NCBI RefSeq assembly: GCF_016862955.1
Contig: NZ_BONY01000058.1
Location: 1-57,332, forward strand
DNA from: Rhizocola hellebori
GTDB lineage: Bacteria; Actinomycetota; Actinomycetes; Mycobacteriales; Micromonosporaceae
DNA: 57,332 nt
Direction of reading: 5' to 3'
The notes under the pieces were generated by a model, which ran no database searches, had not been told where the DNA came from, and saw nothing but the letters and a program-made list of their open reading frames with translations. Position 1 is the stretch's first letter. Each line of letters starts with the position of its first letter. The position numbers and the translations under genes are program-made. Positions 17,988 to 25,740 of this stretch are shown here, piece by piece.

Positions 17988-18320
17988 ATAGACCGCGGCC
18001 AAGCCAGCGGCAACACTGCCCAGGGCGTTGAGCAGCGCACGAGACCGGGAGCCATGCCGCGCCAGAAGCAGGGTCTGGTAGGCGAACGTGGAGTATGTCG
18101 TGAACGCGCCGCAGAATCCGGTACCAAATAAGGCTATTAATGGTTTTGAAGTGGCCATGGCCGACGCGGCGATCAGGCCGAGCAGAAAACTGCCGGTGAC
18201 GTTGACGGTAAAGGTGCCCCACGGAAAGGCCGTCCCGCGCCAGGCCTGGATGGCGCGGTCGACCAGAAACCGGGCTGGCGCACCGAGCGCGGCCCCGGCG
18301 AGGACAAGCAGCAGCGTCAT
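17955..18320 (-). CDS. crcB: Fluoride channel subunit CrcB/FluC (second copy)
   Basis: 121 residues from ATG 18320, which overlaps the stop of the partner gene (ATGA); a longer upstream frame is a shadow of that partner. Four membrane segments. Family motifs: [27 protein letters not shown] and the pore region [19 protein letters not shown]. Fluc proteins export fluoride; tandem genes such as this pair often form heterodimers. No fluoride riboswitch is seen upstream. Confidence 0.93.
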   Translation of the reverse strand: MTLLLVLAGAALGAPARFLVDRAIQAWRGTAFPWGTFTVNVTGSFLLGLIAASAMATSKPLIALFGTGFCGAFTTYSTFAYQTLLLARHGSRSRALLNALGSVAAGLAAVYLGLLVARVLG

Positions 18321-18682
18321 CGGGCGAACACCGCCCGGGCCACCAGGTCTCCAGTTTGGACAGCCAGCAACGCGGCCACGAGCGTGCCGAAGAGGTAGAG
18401 CAGGGCCAGGTCCACGCGCGCGGCGGAGATGAGGCGCTGGAAGTCGAGCGCGTAGGCGGAGAAAGTGGTGTAGCCGCCGAGAACTCCGGTGCCGAGAAAG
18501 AGCCGAGCCAGCGTCGGCGGCTGAAGCGCCATCAGAAAGCCGATGAGCAGGCAACCGGAAACGTTGACCGCGAAGATGGCCCATGGAAAGCCCCCCTCGG
18601 GCGTTGGCCAGATGGCGGCGAGCCCATAGCGGGCGGCCGCGCCGAGGGCGCCCCCCACGGCGATCACGGCGAGCTGCTTCAC
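18317..18682 (-). CDS. crcB: Fluoride channel subunit CrcB/FluC (first copy)
   Basis: 121 residues. Four membrane segments with the CrcB signatures [29 protein letters not shown] and [18 protein letters not shown]. It is clearly paralogous to the downstream copy and is read first. It starts only 75 bp from the divergent DUF2975 gene, sharing an intergenic region with a TATCGA-type inverted repeat. Polarity of the two chains would be opposite in a functional dual-topology pair. Confidence 0.93.
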   Translation of the reverse strand: MKQLAVIAVGGALGAAARYGLAAIWPTPEGGFPWAIFAVNVSGCLLIGFLMALQPPTLARLFLGTGVLGGYTTFSAYALDFQRLISAARVDLALLYLFGTLVAALLAVQTGDLVARAVFAR

Positions 18683-18709
18683 GATCTCATCTTGACAGAC
18701 CGCCGTTTC

Positions 18710-18741
18710 TTATCGATTATCGAGATATCGTTTTTCGATAA
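18710..18741. promoter_or_regulatory. TTATCGA inverted repeat, candidate operator
   Basis: TTATCGA at 18710-18716 pairs with TCGATAA at 18735-18741, and a second direct TTATCGA lies at 18717-18723 with ATATCG just after. The block sits between the divergent fluC and DUF2975 genes. It is a plausible binding site for the YozG-type regulator encoded two genes away (19318-19536). Binding is inference. Confidence 0.5.
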
Positions 18742-18757
18742 CCATCGGGAGCTTCCT

Positions 18758-19318
18758 GTGCGAGAACATCTCAAAGCCCTCCACATGCTGGTGCTCATAG
18801 TGCTGGTCGGCACCTCGCTGGCCACGGCCATCGGGGTCTGGCAGCTGATCGTCGCCGCGCCCATACACACCACCGTATTCGTCGACGCCGACGCCGCCTG
18901 GCCGGTGGAAGGCGTGAGCGCAGACCAGTCCGGTGAGGTGGGCGTCGAGATCAGGTCGCCGACCGGCCGCCAGCGTCTCCTCTACGGCCTGACCAAAGCA
19001 CCCACCGCGTTCCTGTTGCTGGCCGTGCTGGCGATGCTGGCGGCACTGCTGCGGAGGGCGCGCCGAACCGACCCGTTCACCCCGCACACGGTGCGCAGCC
19101 TGCGCCTGATGGGTGCCGCCCTGGCCACCGGGGTCGTCGCCGTCGCCGTGCAGGGGGCAGCACAGCTACTCCTGAGCGAAACCATTACCCCGAAACGGAT
19201 CGCGGCGGTCATGGATGTTCCGTTCGGATGGCTGCTGGGTGGCTTCGTCTGCTTCGCCATCGCCGAGGTCATCAACCGCGGCTGCGCGATGCGCGACGAA
19301 CTGGCCACGGTGATCTGA
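18758..19318 (+). CDS. DUF2975 family membrane protein
   Basis: 186 residues from GTG 18758, with GGGAG six bases upstream. Four membrane segments (about residues 9-31, 84-104, 120-145 and 160-180) with an outward loop after the first. The layout and the pairing with a YozG-like HTH gene are typical of DUF2975 (Bacillus YoaS-YozG). The family function is unknown. The stop overlaps the ATG of the regulator by one base (TGATG). Confidence 0.8.
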   Translation: MREHLKALHMLVLIVLVGTSLATAIGVWQLIVAAPIHTTVFVDADAAWPVEGVSADQSGEVGVEIRSPTGRQRLLYGLTKAPTAFLLLAVLAMLAALLRRARRTDPFTPHTVRSLRLMGAALATGVVAVAVQGAAQLLLSETITPKRIAAVMDVPFGWLLGGFVCFAIAEVINRGCAMRDELATVI

Positions 19319-19536
19319 TGCCGCCCGAGGAAGAACACCGCGTCCAAGTGCACCTCGACAAACTGCTTGCGGCGCGCGGAATCACGCTCACCGAACTGGC
19401 CGATCAGGTGGGCATCACCTTGGCCAACCTGTCCATCCTGAAAAATGGGCGCGCCCGCGCCATCCGCTTCTCCACGCTCACCGCGCTCTGTCACGCGCTG
19501 GACTGCCAACCGGGCGACCTGTTCACCGTCCAATGA
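19318..19536 (+). CDS. YozG/XRE-type small HTH regulator
   Basis: 72 residues, essentially one Cro/C1-type helix-turn-helix: HLDKLLAARGITLTELADQ, VGITLANLSILKNGRARA, then TLTALCHALDCQPGDLF. These small regulators accompany DUF2975 proteins and presumably control their own operon. It is coupled to DUF2975 by TGATG and to the next gene by ATGA. The start is fixed by the upstream overlap; a longer frame would be a shadow of DUF2975. Confidence 0.9.
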   Translation: MPPEEEHRVQVHLDKLLAARGITLTELADQVGITLANLSILKNGRARAIRFSTLTALCHALDCQPGDLFTVQ

Positions 19537-19919
19537 CGACTTACCATGGCGGGATGCGCAAGCCCCTCGTCTTGGCAGCATTCGCCCTCGTGTCCGCCGC
19601 CGGCGCGGTCATCGTCGCGCTCCCCGACTCGGGTCCACGGCTCGAGATAAGCCAAGCCCACGGCCCAGGCATCGTCGACCTTGCCGGAATCGCCTTACTG
19701 CTCAGCGGTTCCGGCATCCTTTGGTGGTACCTGTGGACCGCCCGCGCATCCCTGAGCCGCTCCCCCGCCCGCCTGCAACACGCCTGGATCTTCGGCACCG
19801 GCCTCGGCGCGGGCCTGATCCTCGCCTCGGTAGCGAACGACTTCGCCGGCTGGTGGGCGATAGGCGCCACCGCCCTGCTGGCCGTGCAACTGAGCCTCTT
19901 CGCGACCGCGAAGCCCTAG
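19533..19919 (+). CDS. small four-helix membrane protein, unknown function
   Basis: 128 residues from ATG 19533 (ATGA overlap with the regulator); ATG 19554 is an alternative start. Four predicted membrane segments: LVLAAFALVSAAGAVIVAL, IVDLAGIALLLSGSGILWW, a segment around IFGTGLGAGLILASV and a last one before the end. There are no motifs that I recognise. Position makes it the third member of the DUF2975-YozG operon. The coding end contains a 6-bp-stem hairpin (TTCGCGACCGCGAA), which also begins a series of related repeats. Confidence 0.65.
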   Translation: MTTYHGGMRKPLVLAAFALVSAAGAVIVALPDSGPRLEISQAHGPGIVDLAGIALLLSGSGILWWYLWTARASLSRSPARLQHAWIFGTGLGAGLILASVANDFAGWWAIGATALLAVQLSLFATAKP

Positions 19920-19980
19920 CTCGCGCCGCTCTCCGTCGCGAGGGCCTCGCTCGCCTTGCCTTCTTCGCGAGGGCGAAGGC

Positions 19981-20085
19981 TTAGCTTGCGTCACTCTCAT
20001 CGCGAGGGCGAAGGCCTAGCTTGCGTCACTCTCATCGCGAGGACGAGGGCCTAGCTTGCGTCACTCTCATCGCGAGGGCCAAGGC
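19981..20085. repeat. 35-bp tandem repeat, three near-identical units
   Basis: Units at 19981-20015, 20016-20050 and 20051-20085 begin (C/T)TAGCTTGCGTCACTCTC and end in GCGAGGG-type sequence. They differ at a few positions only. More degenerate relatives precede them from about 19919. The array fills the gap between the small membrane gene and the dnaB stop, which directly abuts it. Each unit contains the short dyad TCGC-GAGG-GCGA. No spacers are present, so this is not a CRISPR. Confidence 0.9.
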
Positions 20086-21453
20086 CTAGCCGACGGCCAT
20101 GTCCACGAAGCGCGACAGGTGAAGCTGGGCCGCCACCGTGATGGTGTCGGTAGGCCCGTTACGGTGCTTGGCCACGATGAAGTCGGCCTCACCAGCCCTG
20201 GGCGACTCCTTGTCGTAGTAATCATCGCGATGCAGCAAGATAACTACGTCAGCGTCCTGCTCGATTGATCCACTTTCGCGAAGATCAGAAAGCTGGGGGC
20301 GCTTGTCGGTGCGCTGCTCCGGGCCACGGTTCAGCTGGCTGACCGCGATCACCGGACACTCCACCTCCTTCGCGAGCAGCTTCAAGCCACGCGAAAGATC
20401 GGCGACCTCCTGCTGACGGCTCTCTGTGCGCTTGGGGGAGGTCATCAGCTGGAGATAGTCAACGACGATGAGCTTGAGGTCGTGGCGCTGCTTGAGCCGC
20501 CGCGCCTTGGCCCGGATCTCCATCAGGTTCATATTCGGCGTGTCGTCGACGAAGATGGGCGCCTCGGAGATCTCGCCCATGCGCCGGGCGAGCTTCGTCC
20601 AGTCGTCGTCGGAAAGCTGGCCCGACCGAAGCACATTGAGCGGAACGCGCGCCTCGGCCGACAACAGACGCATCACAATCTCCACTTTGGACATTTCCAG
20701 AGAGAAGATAGCGCTCGCCAAATTGTGCCGCACCGCAGCGTGGCGGGCAAAGTCCATAGATGCCGTTGACTTTCCTAAACCAGGCCTCCCTGCCACCACA
20801 ATCAGCTGGCCGGCCTGCAGGCCGTTGAGAAGGCGGTCGAGGTCGGTGAAGCCCGTGGGCACCCCGGTCATCAGGCCACCCTGGGCGCCGACCGCCTCGA
20901 TCTCGTCGAGCGTGGGCTGGAGCATGTCGGCCAGGATGGCGAAGTCTTCGCTGACGCGTTTCTCGGTCACGTCATAGATGGCTTGCTGGGCGAGGTCGAC
21001 GATGTCGTCGACGTCGTGCCCGGCTCCGTTTCCGTAACCGAGCTGAACGATCTTCGTGCCGGCCTCCACGAGGCGGCGCAGCACGGCGCGCTCGCTGACG
21101 ATGCGGGCGTAGTAGGAGGCGTTGGCCGCGGTGGGCACGGCCGAAATCAGCGTGTGCAGGTAGGGGCCGCCGCCGATGCGTCCCAGCTCGCCCGCGCTTT
21201 CGAGGGCGGCGGCGACGGTGATGGCATCGGCCGGCTCGCCTCGGCCGTAGAGGTCGAGGATGGCGTTGAAGACGGTGGCGTGCACGGGCCGGTAGAAGTC
21301 GCCGACACGAAGGATTTCCACGACATCGGCGATGGCGTCCTTGGAGAGCATCATGCCGCCGAGGACGCACTGCTCCGCCGCGACGTCTTGCGGTGGCGCC
21401 TTCTCGTAGGAGGACGGGGGTGGCGCGGTGGACGACAACTCCTCGATCGTCAT
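20086..21453 (-). CDS. dnaB: Replicative DNA helicase DnaB
   Basis: 455 residues, no intein. DnaB is the ring helicase of the replication fork. The N-terminal domain (about 18-165) includes PPQDVAAEQCVLGGMML; the RecA-like domain begins near 195 with Walker A GRPGLGKST (222-230), LIVVDYLQLM (Walker B), AVSQLNRGPE and DLRESGSIEQDADVV. The arrangement rplI-dnaB is standard, but here a plus-strand pair (membrane protein, VWA lipoprotein) separates dnaB from rplI. The stop abuts a 35-bp repeat array; DnaA-box-like sites lie upstream. Confidence 0.97.
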   Translation of the reverse strand: MTIEELSSTAPPPSSYEKAPPQDVAAEQCVLGGMMLSKDAIADVVEILRVGDFYRPVHATVFNAILDLYGRGEPADAITVAAALESAGELGRIGGGPYLHTLISAVPTAANASYYARIVSERAVLRRLVEAGTKIVQLGYGNGAGHDVDDIVDLAQQAIYDVTEKRVSEDFAILADMLQPTLDEIEAVGAQGGLMTGVPTGFTDLDRLLNGLQAGQLIVVAGRPGLGKSTASMDFARHAAVRHNLASAIFSLEMSKVEIVMRLLSAEARVPLNVLRSGQLSDDDWTKLARRMGEISEAPIFVDDTPNMNLMEIRAKARRLKQRHDLKLIVVDYLQLMTSPKRTESRQQEVADLSRGLKLLAKEVECPVIAVSQLNRGPEQRTDKRPQLSDLRESGSIEQDADVVILLHRDDYYDKESPRAGEADFIVAKHRNGPTDTITVAAQLHLSRFVDMAVG

Positions 21454-21567
21454 GACGCCCCCTCTCCTAATAGCACTATCGCCGGTGGGTACGACAACAG
21501 AACGATGACGCTACGAGTCGGTCGTGGCCCAAGCAAACACACCGGTGGACAAGTCTCGGGACAGACC

Positions 21568-21684
21568 TGTGGAGAACCGCCCTAGCTCTGTGGGAAACCT
21601 GTGCACAGCCTGTGGACAACCGCCATCCACACCCTGTGGATAACCCTTCTACCTGCATGAACTCTCCACACAGGCTGTGGACAG
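21568..21684. promoter_or_regulatory. cluster of DnaA-box-like sites upstream of dnaB
   Basis: One perfect TGTGGATAA (21635-21643) and several one- or two-mismatch relatives in the same orientation: TGTGGAGAA (21568), TGTGGGAAA (21589), TGTGGACAA (21611) and TGTGGACAG (21676). They occupy the space between the divergent dnaB and the membrane protein gene at 21742. The consensus TTATCCACA is well established; occupancy by DnaA is inference. Confidence 0.6.
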
Positions 21685-21741
21685 AAGATTTTCACCGACT
21701 TTCTTTCATCGTGGACTGACGATTCTCATCGGTTCGGAGGA

Positions 21742-22326
21742 TTGCGCAGGTCACCCCGGTCGGACGACGCTTCGGCCGTGGAGACTCCTGACCGGTCTCG
21801 GCACCACCTGCCGAACGACTCCGCGGGGCGCTATGGGCCCCCGGAGGATCCGGGCTACCCAGGTTTCCACACCTACGCGACGAGCGACCTCTACGACACC
21901 AACGGCGAGGGCGAGCGCTGGCCCGACAATTGGGCTTCGCCGCAGCACGACGACGACCTCGACGAAGAGGAGATGGAAGACGGGTTCGAGGCCGCAGCTC
22001 GCCGCGACTACTGGTCGGTCCTGATGTGGACCTTCGGGTGGTACGCGGTCCCCATCATCGTGCTGGTGTTGCGAGCGCTGTTCCTGCCGAGCCAGCCCGA
22101 CGCGGCCTGTCTGGCGGCCAACCTCAACGGCTGCTCGTCTCCCCGCGCTGACGCGCTCGCCGAGCTGTTCGCCAACGCCCCGCTGTGGTGCTTCGCGCTC
22201 GTCGGCGCGCTGACCCTGGCCCTGGTGCTGCGCTGGGCAAGTGACTCCTGGCGGGCCGCCACGATCGGCTTCTGCGCCGCGGTCGTTTCCGGCGGAGCCG
22301 TCACCGTGCTCTACCGCATCTGGTAA
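21742..22326 (+). CDS. two-helix membrane protein with acidic N-terminus, unknown
   Basis: About 194 residues from TTG 21742; this start is uncertain because the GGAGG lies too close, and GTG 21778 is another candidate without a good ribosome site. The N-terminal 90 residues are polar and acidic (DDDLDEEEMEDGFE). Three hydrophobic stretches follow: SVLMWTFGWYAVPIIVLVL, a long one around LWCFALVGALTLALVL and a last one near the C-terminus. No family is recognised. It runs toward the VWA lipoprotein gene, 126 bp away. Confidence 0.6.
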   Translation: MRRSPRSDDASAVETPDRSRHHLPNDSAGRYGPPEDPGYPGFHTYATSDLYDTNGEGERWPDNWASPQHDDDLDEEEMEDGFEAAARRDYWSVLMWTFGWYAVPIIVLVLRALFLPSQPDAACLAANLNGCSSPRADALAELFANAPLWCFALVGALTLALVLRWASDSWRAATIGFCAAVVSGGAVTVLYRIW

Positions 22327-22452
22327 CAGCTCGCATACGAAGCGGTCACGGCTGATTCCCGTTCGGTGTCGGCTGGGACACGGCCGCGTCTTTTGTGGTC
22401 CCCCGACTGTCGCATAAAGACAGTGAGAAAATCTCGTCACGGAGGAGTCCCG

Positions 22453-23847
22453 ATGCGACTGCGAATTCCTTTGCTGCTCGTGGTGACAGCGCTTGTCATC
22501 ACCGGATGCGGCGCCGAAAAGGACAGCTCGGCGCCGACCAAGACGAGGGAAGACAACGCGTCGACCTTCGCTTTGGACGTCGACACGGCTTCCTATACGT
22601 TCGCGGCACGGCAGCTCAACGACGGCGCGTGGCCCGATGCGTCGACGGTCCGGCCTGAGGAGTTCCTCAACGCCTTCGACCACCACTACGCCCAGCCGCG
22701 GGGAGATGGCTTCGCCATGCACGTCGACGGCGCCAGGCTGCCCGAGGCGCACACCGGCTCGTCCTCGAGTCGGTTGCTGCGTATCGGGTTGCAGACCAAG
22801 TCCGAGTCCAGCTCGGAGCGGCGTGACGCCAACCTGACCTTCGTGATCGACGTTTCGGGGTCGATGGCCGAGGCGGGCAAGCTGGACCTGGTCCAGGACG
22901 CGCTTCACTATCTGGTCGATCAGTTGCAGCCCAGCGACGCGGTGGCGATTGTGGCCTTCAATGACAAGGCCAGCGTCATCCGCGAGATGACCCGGGTCTC
23001 TGACAAAGCGCGCCTGCACGAGGCGATCGATCGGCTAAAGGCGGCCGGCAGCACCAACCTGGGTGCCGGGCTCACCTCCGGGTACGGGCTCGCGCGGGAA
23101 AGTTTCCGGGAGCGGGCGACCAACCGGGTGATCATCCTCTCCGACGGCTTGGCCAACACCGGCACTACCAACGCGTCGACGCTGGTGAACCGGATTCAGG
23201 AGGAGGCCGCCAAGGAGATCAGCTTGCTCGGGGTCGGGGTGGGCAGCGACTACGGCGACAAGCTGATGGAGGAGCTGGCGGACAAGGGCGACGGGTTCGT
23301 CGTCTACATCTCCGAGCAGAAGCAGGCGCGGGAACTGTTCGTGCGCAAGCTTCCCGCCGCCTTGACGGTACGGGCCTATGACGCCAAGGCACAGGTCGTC
23401 TTCGACCGGTCGGCGGTGGACACGTACCAGCTGATCGGCTACGAGGACCGCAGGCTGGAGGACAACGAGTTCCGCGACGACACGGTCGACGGCGGCGAGA
23501 TCGGCCCGGGCCATTCGGTGACCGCGCTTTACCTCGTCAAGTTGCGCGCCAACGCCTCCGGCCGGGTGGCTCAGGTCAAAGTGCGCTGGCTGGATCCGAA
23601 GACCCGCGACGCCTCGGAGAGCTACGAGACGGTCAACGTCGACGACATCGATGGCACTTTCGCCCGCAGCGACGCGGATCTGAAGGTCTGCTATGCCGCC
23701 GCGTATTTCGCCGAGGCGCTGCGGCAGCGGACAGCACCCTCCTTCGACGAGCTGGCGAAGATCGCCGACGACGCCAACGAGGAGCTCGACGATCCCAAGG
23801 TCGGCGAGCTTGCCACGCTCATCCGGAAAGCCGCTCAAAGACGTTGA
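22453..23847 (+). CDS. YfbK-like von Willebrand A lipoprotein
   Basis: 464 residues from ATG 22453 with GGAGGAG upstream. A lipoprotein signal ends in the lipobox VITGC (Cys19). A YfbK N-terminal domain (about 38-105, FALDVDTASYTFAARQ) leads to a VWA domain (about 125-300) with an intact MIDAS motif DVSGSM at 133-138, and a YfbK C-terminal domain. Such proteins sit on the outer face of the membrane and bind a divalent metal; their partners are unknown. A strong bidirectional terminator follows the stop. Confidence 0.88.
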   Translation: MRLRIPLLLVVTALVITGCGAEKDSSAPTKTREDNASTFALDVDTASYTFAARQLNDGAWPDASTVRPEEFLNAFDHHYAQPRGDGFAMHVDGARLPEAHTGSSSSRLLRIGLQTKSESSSERRDANLTFVIDVSGSMAEAGKLDLVQDALHYLVDQLQPSDAVAIVAFNDKASVIREMTRVSDKARLHEAIDRLKAAGSTNLGAGLTSGYGLARESFRERATNRVIILSDGLANTGTTNASTLVNRIQEEAAKEISLLGVGVGSDYGDKLMEELADKGDGFVVYISEQKQARELFVRKLPAALTVRAYDAKAQVVFDRSAVDTYQLIGYEDRRLEDNEFRDDTVDGGEIGPGHSVTALYLVKLRANASGRVAQVKVRWLDPKTRDASESYETVNVDDIDGTFARSDADLKVCYAAAYFAEALRQRTAPSFDELAKIADDANEELDDPKVGELATLIRKAAQRR

Positions 23848-23850
23848 CGC

Positions 23851-23890
23851 ATAACAAAAGGGCGCTCCCACGGGAGCGCCCTTTTGTTAT
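23851..23890. terminator. bidirectional terminator between VWA lipoprotein and rplI
   Basis: Perfect 19-bp arms separated by a two-base loop (AC): 23851-23869 and 23872-23890. The stem is GC-rich in the middle (GGGCGCTCCC) and has A/T runs at both outer ends (ACAAAAG / CTTTTGT), so it works as an intrinsic terminator in either direction. It lies between the stops of the two convergent genes. Confidence 0.93.
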
Positions 23891-23897
23891 GAACCGC

Positions 23898-24347
23898 TTA
23901 CTTGGCGGCGACCACGTTCAGGTTGAACTTGGCCGTCACGTCCGAGTGCAGCTTGATCTGGACCTGGTAACCACCGGTGGTCTTGATCGGGCCGGAAAGC
24001 TCGATCTTGCGCTTGTCGAGCACCGGGCCACCGGCCGCCTTGACCGCATCGGCGATCTCGGTCGCGGTGACCGAGCCGAAGAGCCGCCCGCCCTGGCCGG
24101 CCCGCGCCGACAGGGTGACCTTCAAGCCCTCAAGCTTGCCCTTGACCTCGTTGGCGTGCCCGAGGTCGCGGATCTCGCGGCCGGCACGCGCCCGCTTGAT
24201 CGTCTCGACCTGCTTCTCAGCACCCTTGGTCCAGCCGATGGCGAAGCCTTGGGGGAGCAGGTAGTTGCGGCCGTAGCCGTCCTTGACCTCGACAACATCG
24301 CCGGGAGCGCCAAGGTTGGGCACCTCATTGGTAAGGATGATCTTCAT
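23898..24347 (-). CDS. rplI: 50S ribosomal protein L9
   Basis: 149 residues from ATG 24347 with GAGGAGG upstream. The N-terminal RNA-binding domain [20 protein letters not shown] and [14 protein letters not shown] are diagnostic; the connecting helix and C-terminal domain ([16 protein letters not shown]) are complete. Last gene of the rpsF-ssb-rpsR-rplI operon, ending just before the bidirectional terminator. Confidence 0.97.
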   Translation of the reverse strand: MKIILTNEVPNLGAPGDVVEVKDGYGRNYLLPQGFAIGWTKGAEKQVETIKRARAGREIRDLGHANEVKGKLEGLKVTLSARAGQGGRLFGSVTATEIADAVKAAGGPVLDKRKIELSGPIKTTGGYQVQIKLHSDVTAKFNLNVVAAK

Positions 24348-24360
24348 GAAGCGCCTCCTC

Positions 24361-24600
24361 TCAGCGACCTGTGGTGGTGTACGGCAGGAGCGCCATCTCA
24401 CGGGCGTTCTTGACCGCACGGGCTATCTGACGCTGCTGCTGCGTGGTCACGCCGGTCACCCGCCGAGCGCGGATCTTGCCGCGGTCGGAGATGAACTTGC
24501 GCAGCAGCGCGGTGTCCTTGTAATCGATGTAGGCGACACCCTCCTTCTCCAGAGGGTTCACCTTCTTCTTCGGTTTGCGCAGGGCCGGAGCCTTTGCCAT
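24361..24600 (-). CDS. rpsR: 30S ribosomal protein S18
   Basis: 79 residues. Typical S18: basic N-terminus with [35 protein letters not shown] and [19 protein letters not shown]. The zinc-coordinating cysteines found in some actinobacterial S18 paralogues are absent, so this is the C-minus (zinc-independent) type. It lies 17 bp after ssb and 13 bp before rplI. Confidence 0.96.
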   Translation of the reverse strand: MAKAPALRKPKKKVNPLEKEGVAYIDYKDTALLRKFISDRGKIRARRVTGVTTQQQRQIARAVKNAREMALLPYTTTGR

Positions 24601-24617
24601 TGCTCTTCCTCAGTCTG

Positions 24618-25145
24618 TTAGAACGGTGGTTCTTCGTCGAAGTTGTTGCCACCACCGGGACCGCCGACCGGCGCCGCGGTTGCCCACGGGTCGTCGGCGT
24701 AGCCGCCTTGGCTGGGAGCACCGGAGTTGCCTCCGCCGCCGCTGCCGAACCCTCCACCACTTCCACCGCCGCCACCGGAACGCGACATCTTCTGGACCTT
24801 CGCTGTGGCGTACCGCAGCGACGGACCGATTTCGTCGACCTCCAGCTCCATGACGGTGCGCTTCTCTCCCTCGCGGGTCTCGTAAGACCGCTGCCGCAAC
24901 CGTCCAGAGACGATCACACGCGCACCGCGGTGTAGCGACTCGGCGACGTTCTCCGCCACCTGACGCCACACGTTGCACTGCAAGAAGAGTGGCTCGCCGT
25001 CTTTCCATTCGCCGGAGGCGCGGTCGAGGGTCCGCGGCGTGGAAGCGACGCGGAACTTGGCGACCGCAGCACCCGACGGGGTGAAGCGCAGCTCAGGATC
25101 GTCGGTTAGGTTACCGATGACCGTAATGGTGGTTTCTCCAGCCAT
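24618..25145 (-). CDS. ssb: Single-stranded DNA-binding protein
   Basis: 175 residues. OB fold (about 1-112) with [37 protein letters not shown] and [17 protein letters not shown]. It is followed by a glycine/serine-rich disordered linker and the acidic C-terminal tip NNFDEEPPF, which recruits partner proteins. Essential replication and repair protein. Position between rpsF and rpsR is the common bacterial order. Confidence 0.97.
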   Translation of the reverse strand: MAGETTITVIGNLTDDPELRFTPSGAAVAKFRVASTPRTLDRASGEWKDGEPLFLQCNVWRQVAENVAESLHRGARVIVSGRLRQRSYETREGEKRTVMELEVDEIGPSLRYATAKVQKMSRSGGGGGSGGGFGSGGGGNSGAPSQGGYADDPWATAAPVGGPGGGNNFDEEPPF

Positions 25146-25243
25146 AACTCAGCTCCTCGTATCACACTTGTCTGTTGCTCAGGCTCCCATAGCCGTGAGA
25201 CAGCTTGTGTGAGGGGCGGGCCCAGGGGATTAGCCCGGAATCG

Positions 25244-25534
25244 TCAGCGGACGTCCGGACGGATGACCTTGGTACGCAGCACGGACTCGTTCAGCTTCAG
25301 CTGCCGGTCCAGCTCGGCTACGGCTGCAGGGGTGGCCTGCAGGTCGATAACCGCGTAGATGCCCTCGGCCTTTTTGTTGATCTCGAATGAGAGCCGGCGA
25401 CGGCCCCACACATCGAGCTTTTCGACCGAACCACCCGACGTGCGGATCACGTTGAGATACGTGTCGAGCGACGGGGCAACGGTGCGCTCCTCGAGACTGG
25501 GGTCGAGGATCACCATGATTTCGTAATGACGCAA
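25244..25534 (-). CDS. rpsF: 30S ribosomal protein S6
   Basis: 96 residues. Signatures: [37 protein letters not shown] and [20 protein letters not shown]. An AGGAGGTGAGA site precedes the ATG. First gene of the operon; a promoter with good -35 and -10 hexamers lies about 75 bp upstream. The 98-bp gap to ssb holds no gene. Confidence 0.97.
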   Translation of the reverse strand: MRHYEIMVILDPSLEERTVAPSLDTYLNVIRTSGGSVEKLDVWGRRRLSFEINKKAEGIYAVIDLQATPAAVAELDRQLKLNESVLRTKVIRPDVR

Positions 25535-25602
25535 GACTTTCTCACCTCCTATGGGCTTGGCGGCTACGGCGGATCCGTAGCAGGAGGTCTAGCGACCGTG
25601 GA

Positions 25603-25632
25603 AGTGTACAGGGACCGGATCGAGTTAGACAA
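25603..25632 (-). promoter_or_regulatory. rpsF operon promoter
   Basis: On the minus strand TTGTCT (25632-25627) and TACACT (25608-25603) are separated by 18 bases, close to the consensus for the housekeeping sigma factor. Transcription would begin near 25596, giving a leader of roughly 60 bases before rpsF. The -35 hexamer overlaps the base of the large hairpin at 25626-25739. Confidence 0.65.
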
Positions 25633-25739
25633 AAAGGACCGCGGGGCGCTCTTTCCGACTGCTGGGTGGGACCTGGGGAGGAACGACCACACCGACGAGA
25701 ATGGAAAGGAACGCCCCGCGGAGTCTATGTTTTTGTCTA
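25626..25739. terminator. large interrupted hairpin, terminator of the secreted-protein gene
   Basis: TAGACAAAAA (25626-25635) pairs with TTTTTGTCTA (25730-25739), and CCGCGGGGCG (25639-25648) pairs with CGCCCCGCGG (25712-25721), extended by CTTTCC/GGAAAG. The central loop is about 46 bases. Read on the minus strand, the GC stem is followed by TCCTTTTTGTC, as in an intrinsic terminator for the gene ending at 25741. The TAGACAAAAA ends also resemble terminal inverted repeats of a small mobile remnant, which I consider less likely. Confidence 0.7.
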
Positions 25740-25740
25740 G

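Noticed and set aside
18683-18757. fluoride riboswitch in front of the fluC pair
   Set aside because: I looked for the crcB motif and found only the TTATCGA repeat; the space is too short for a full aptamer.
19981-20085. CRISPR array
   Set aside because: The 35-bp units are contiguous, with no unique spacers and no cas genes.
20086-21453. intein in dnaB
   Set aside because: The protein has the ordinary length, and the Walker A region and motifs are uninterrupted.
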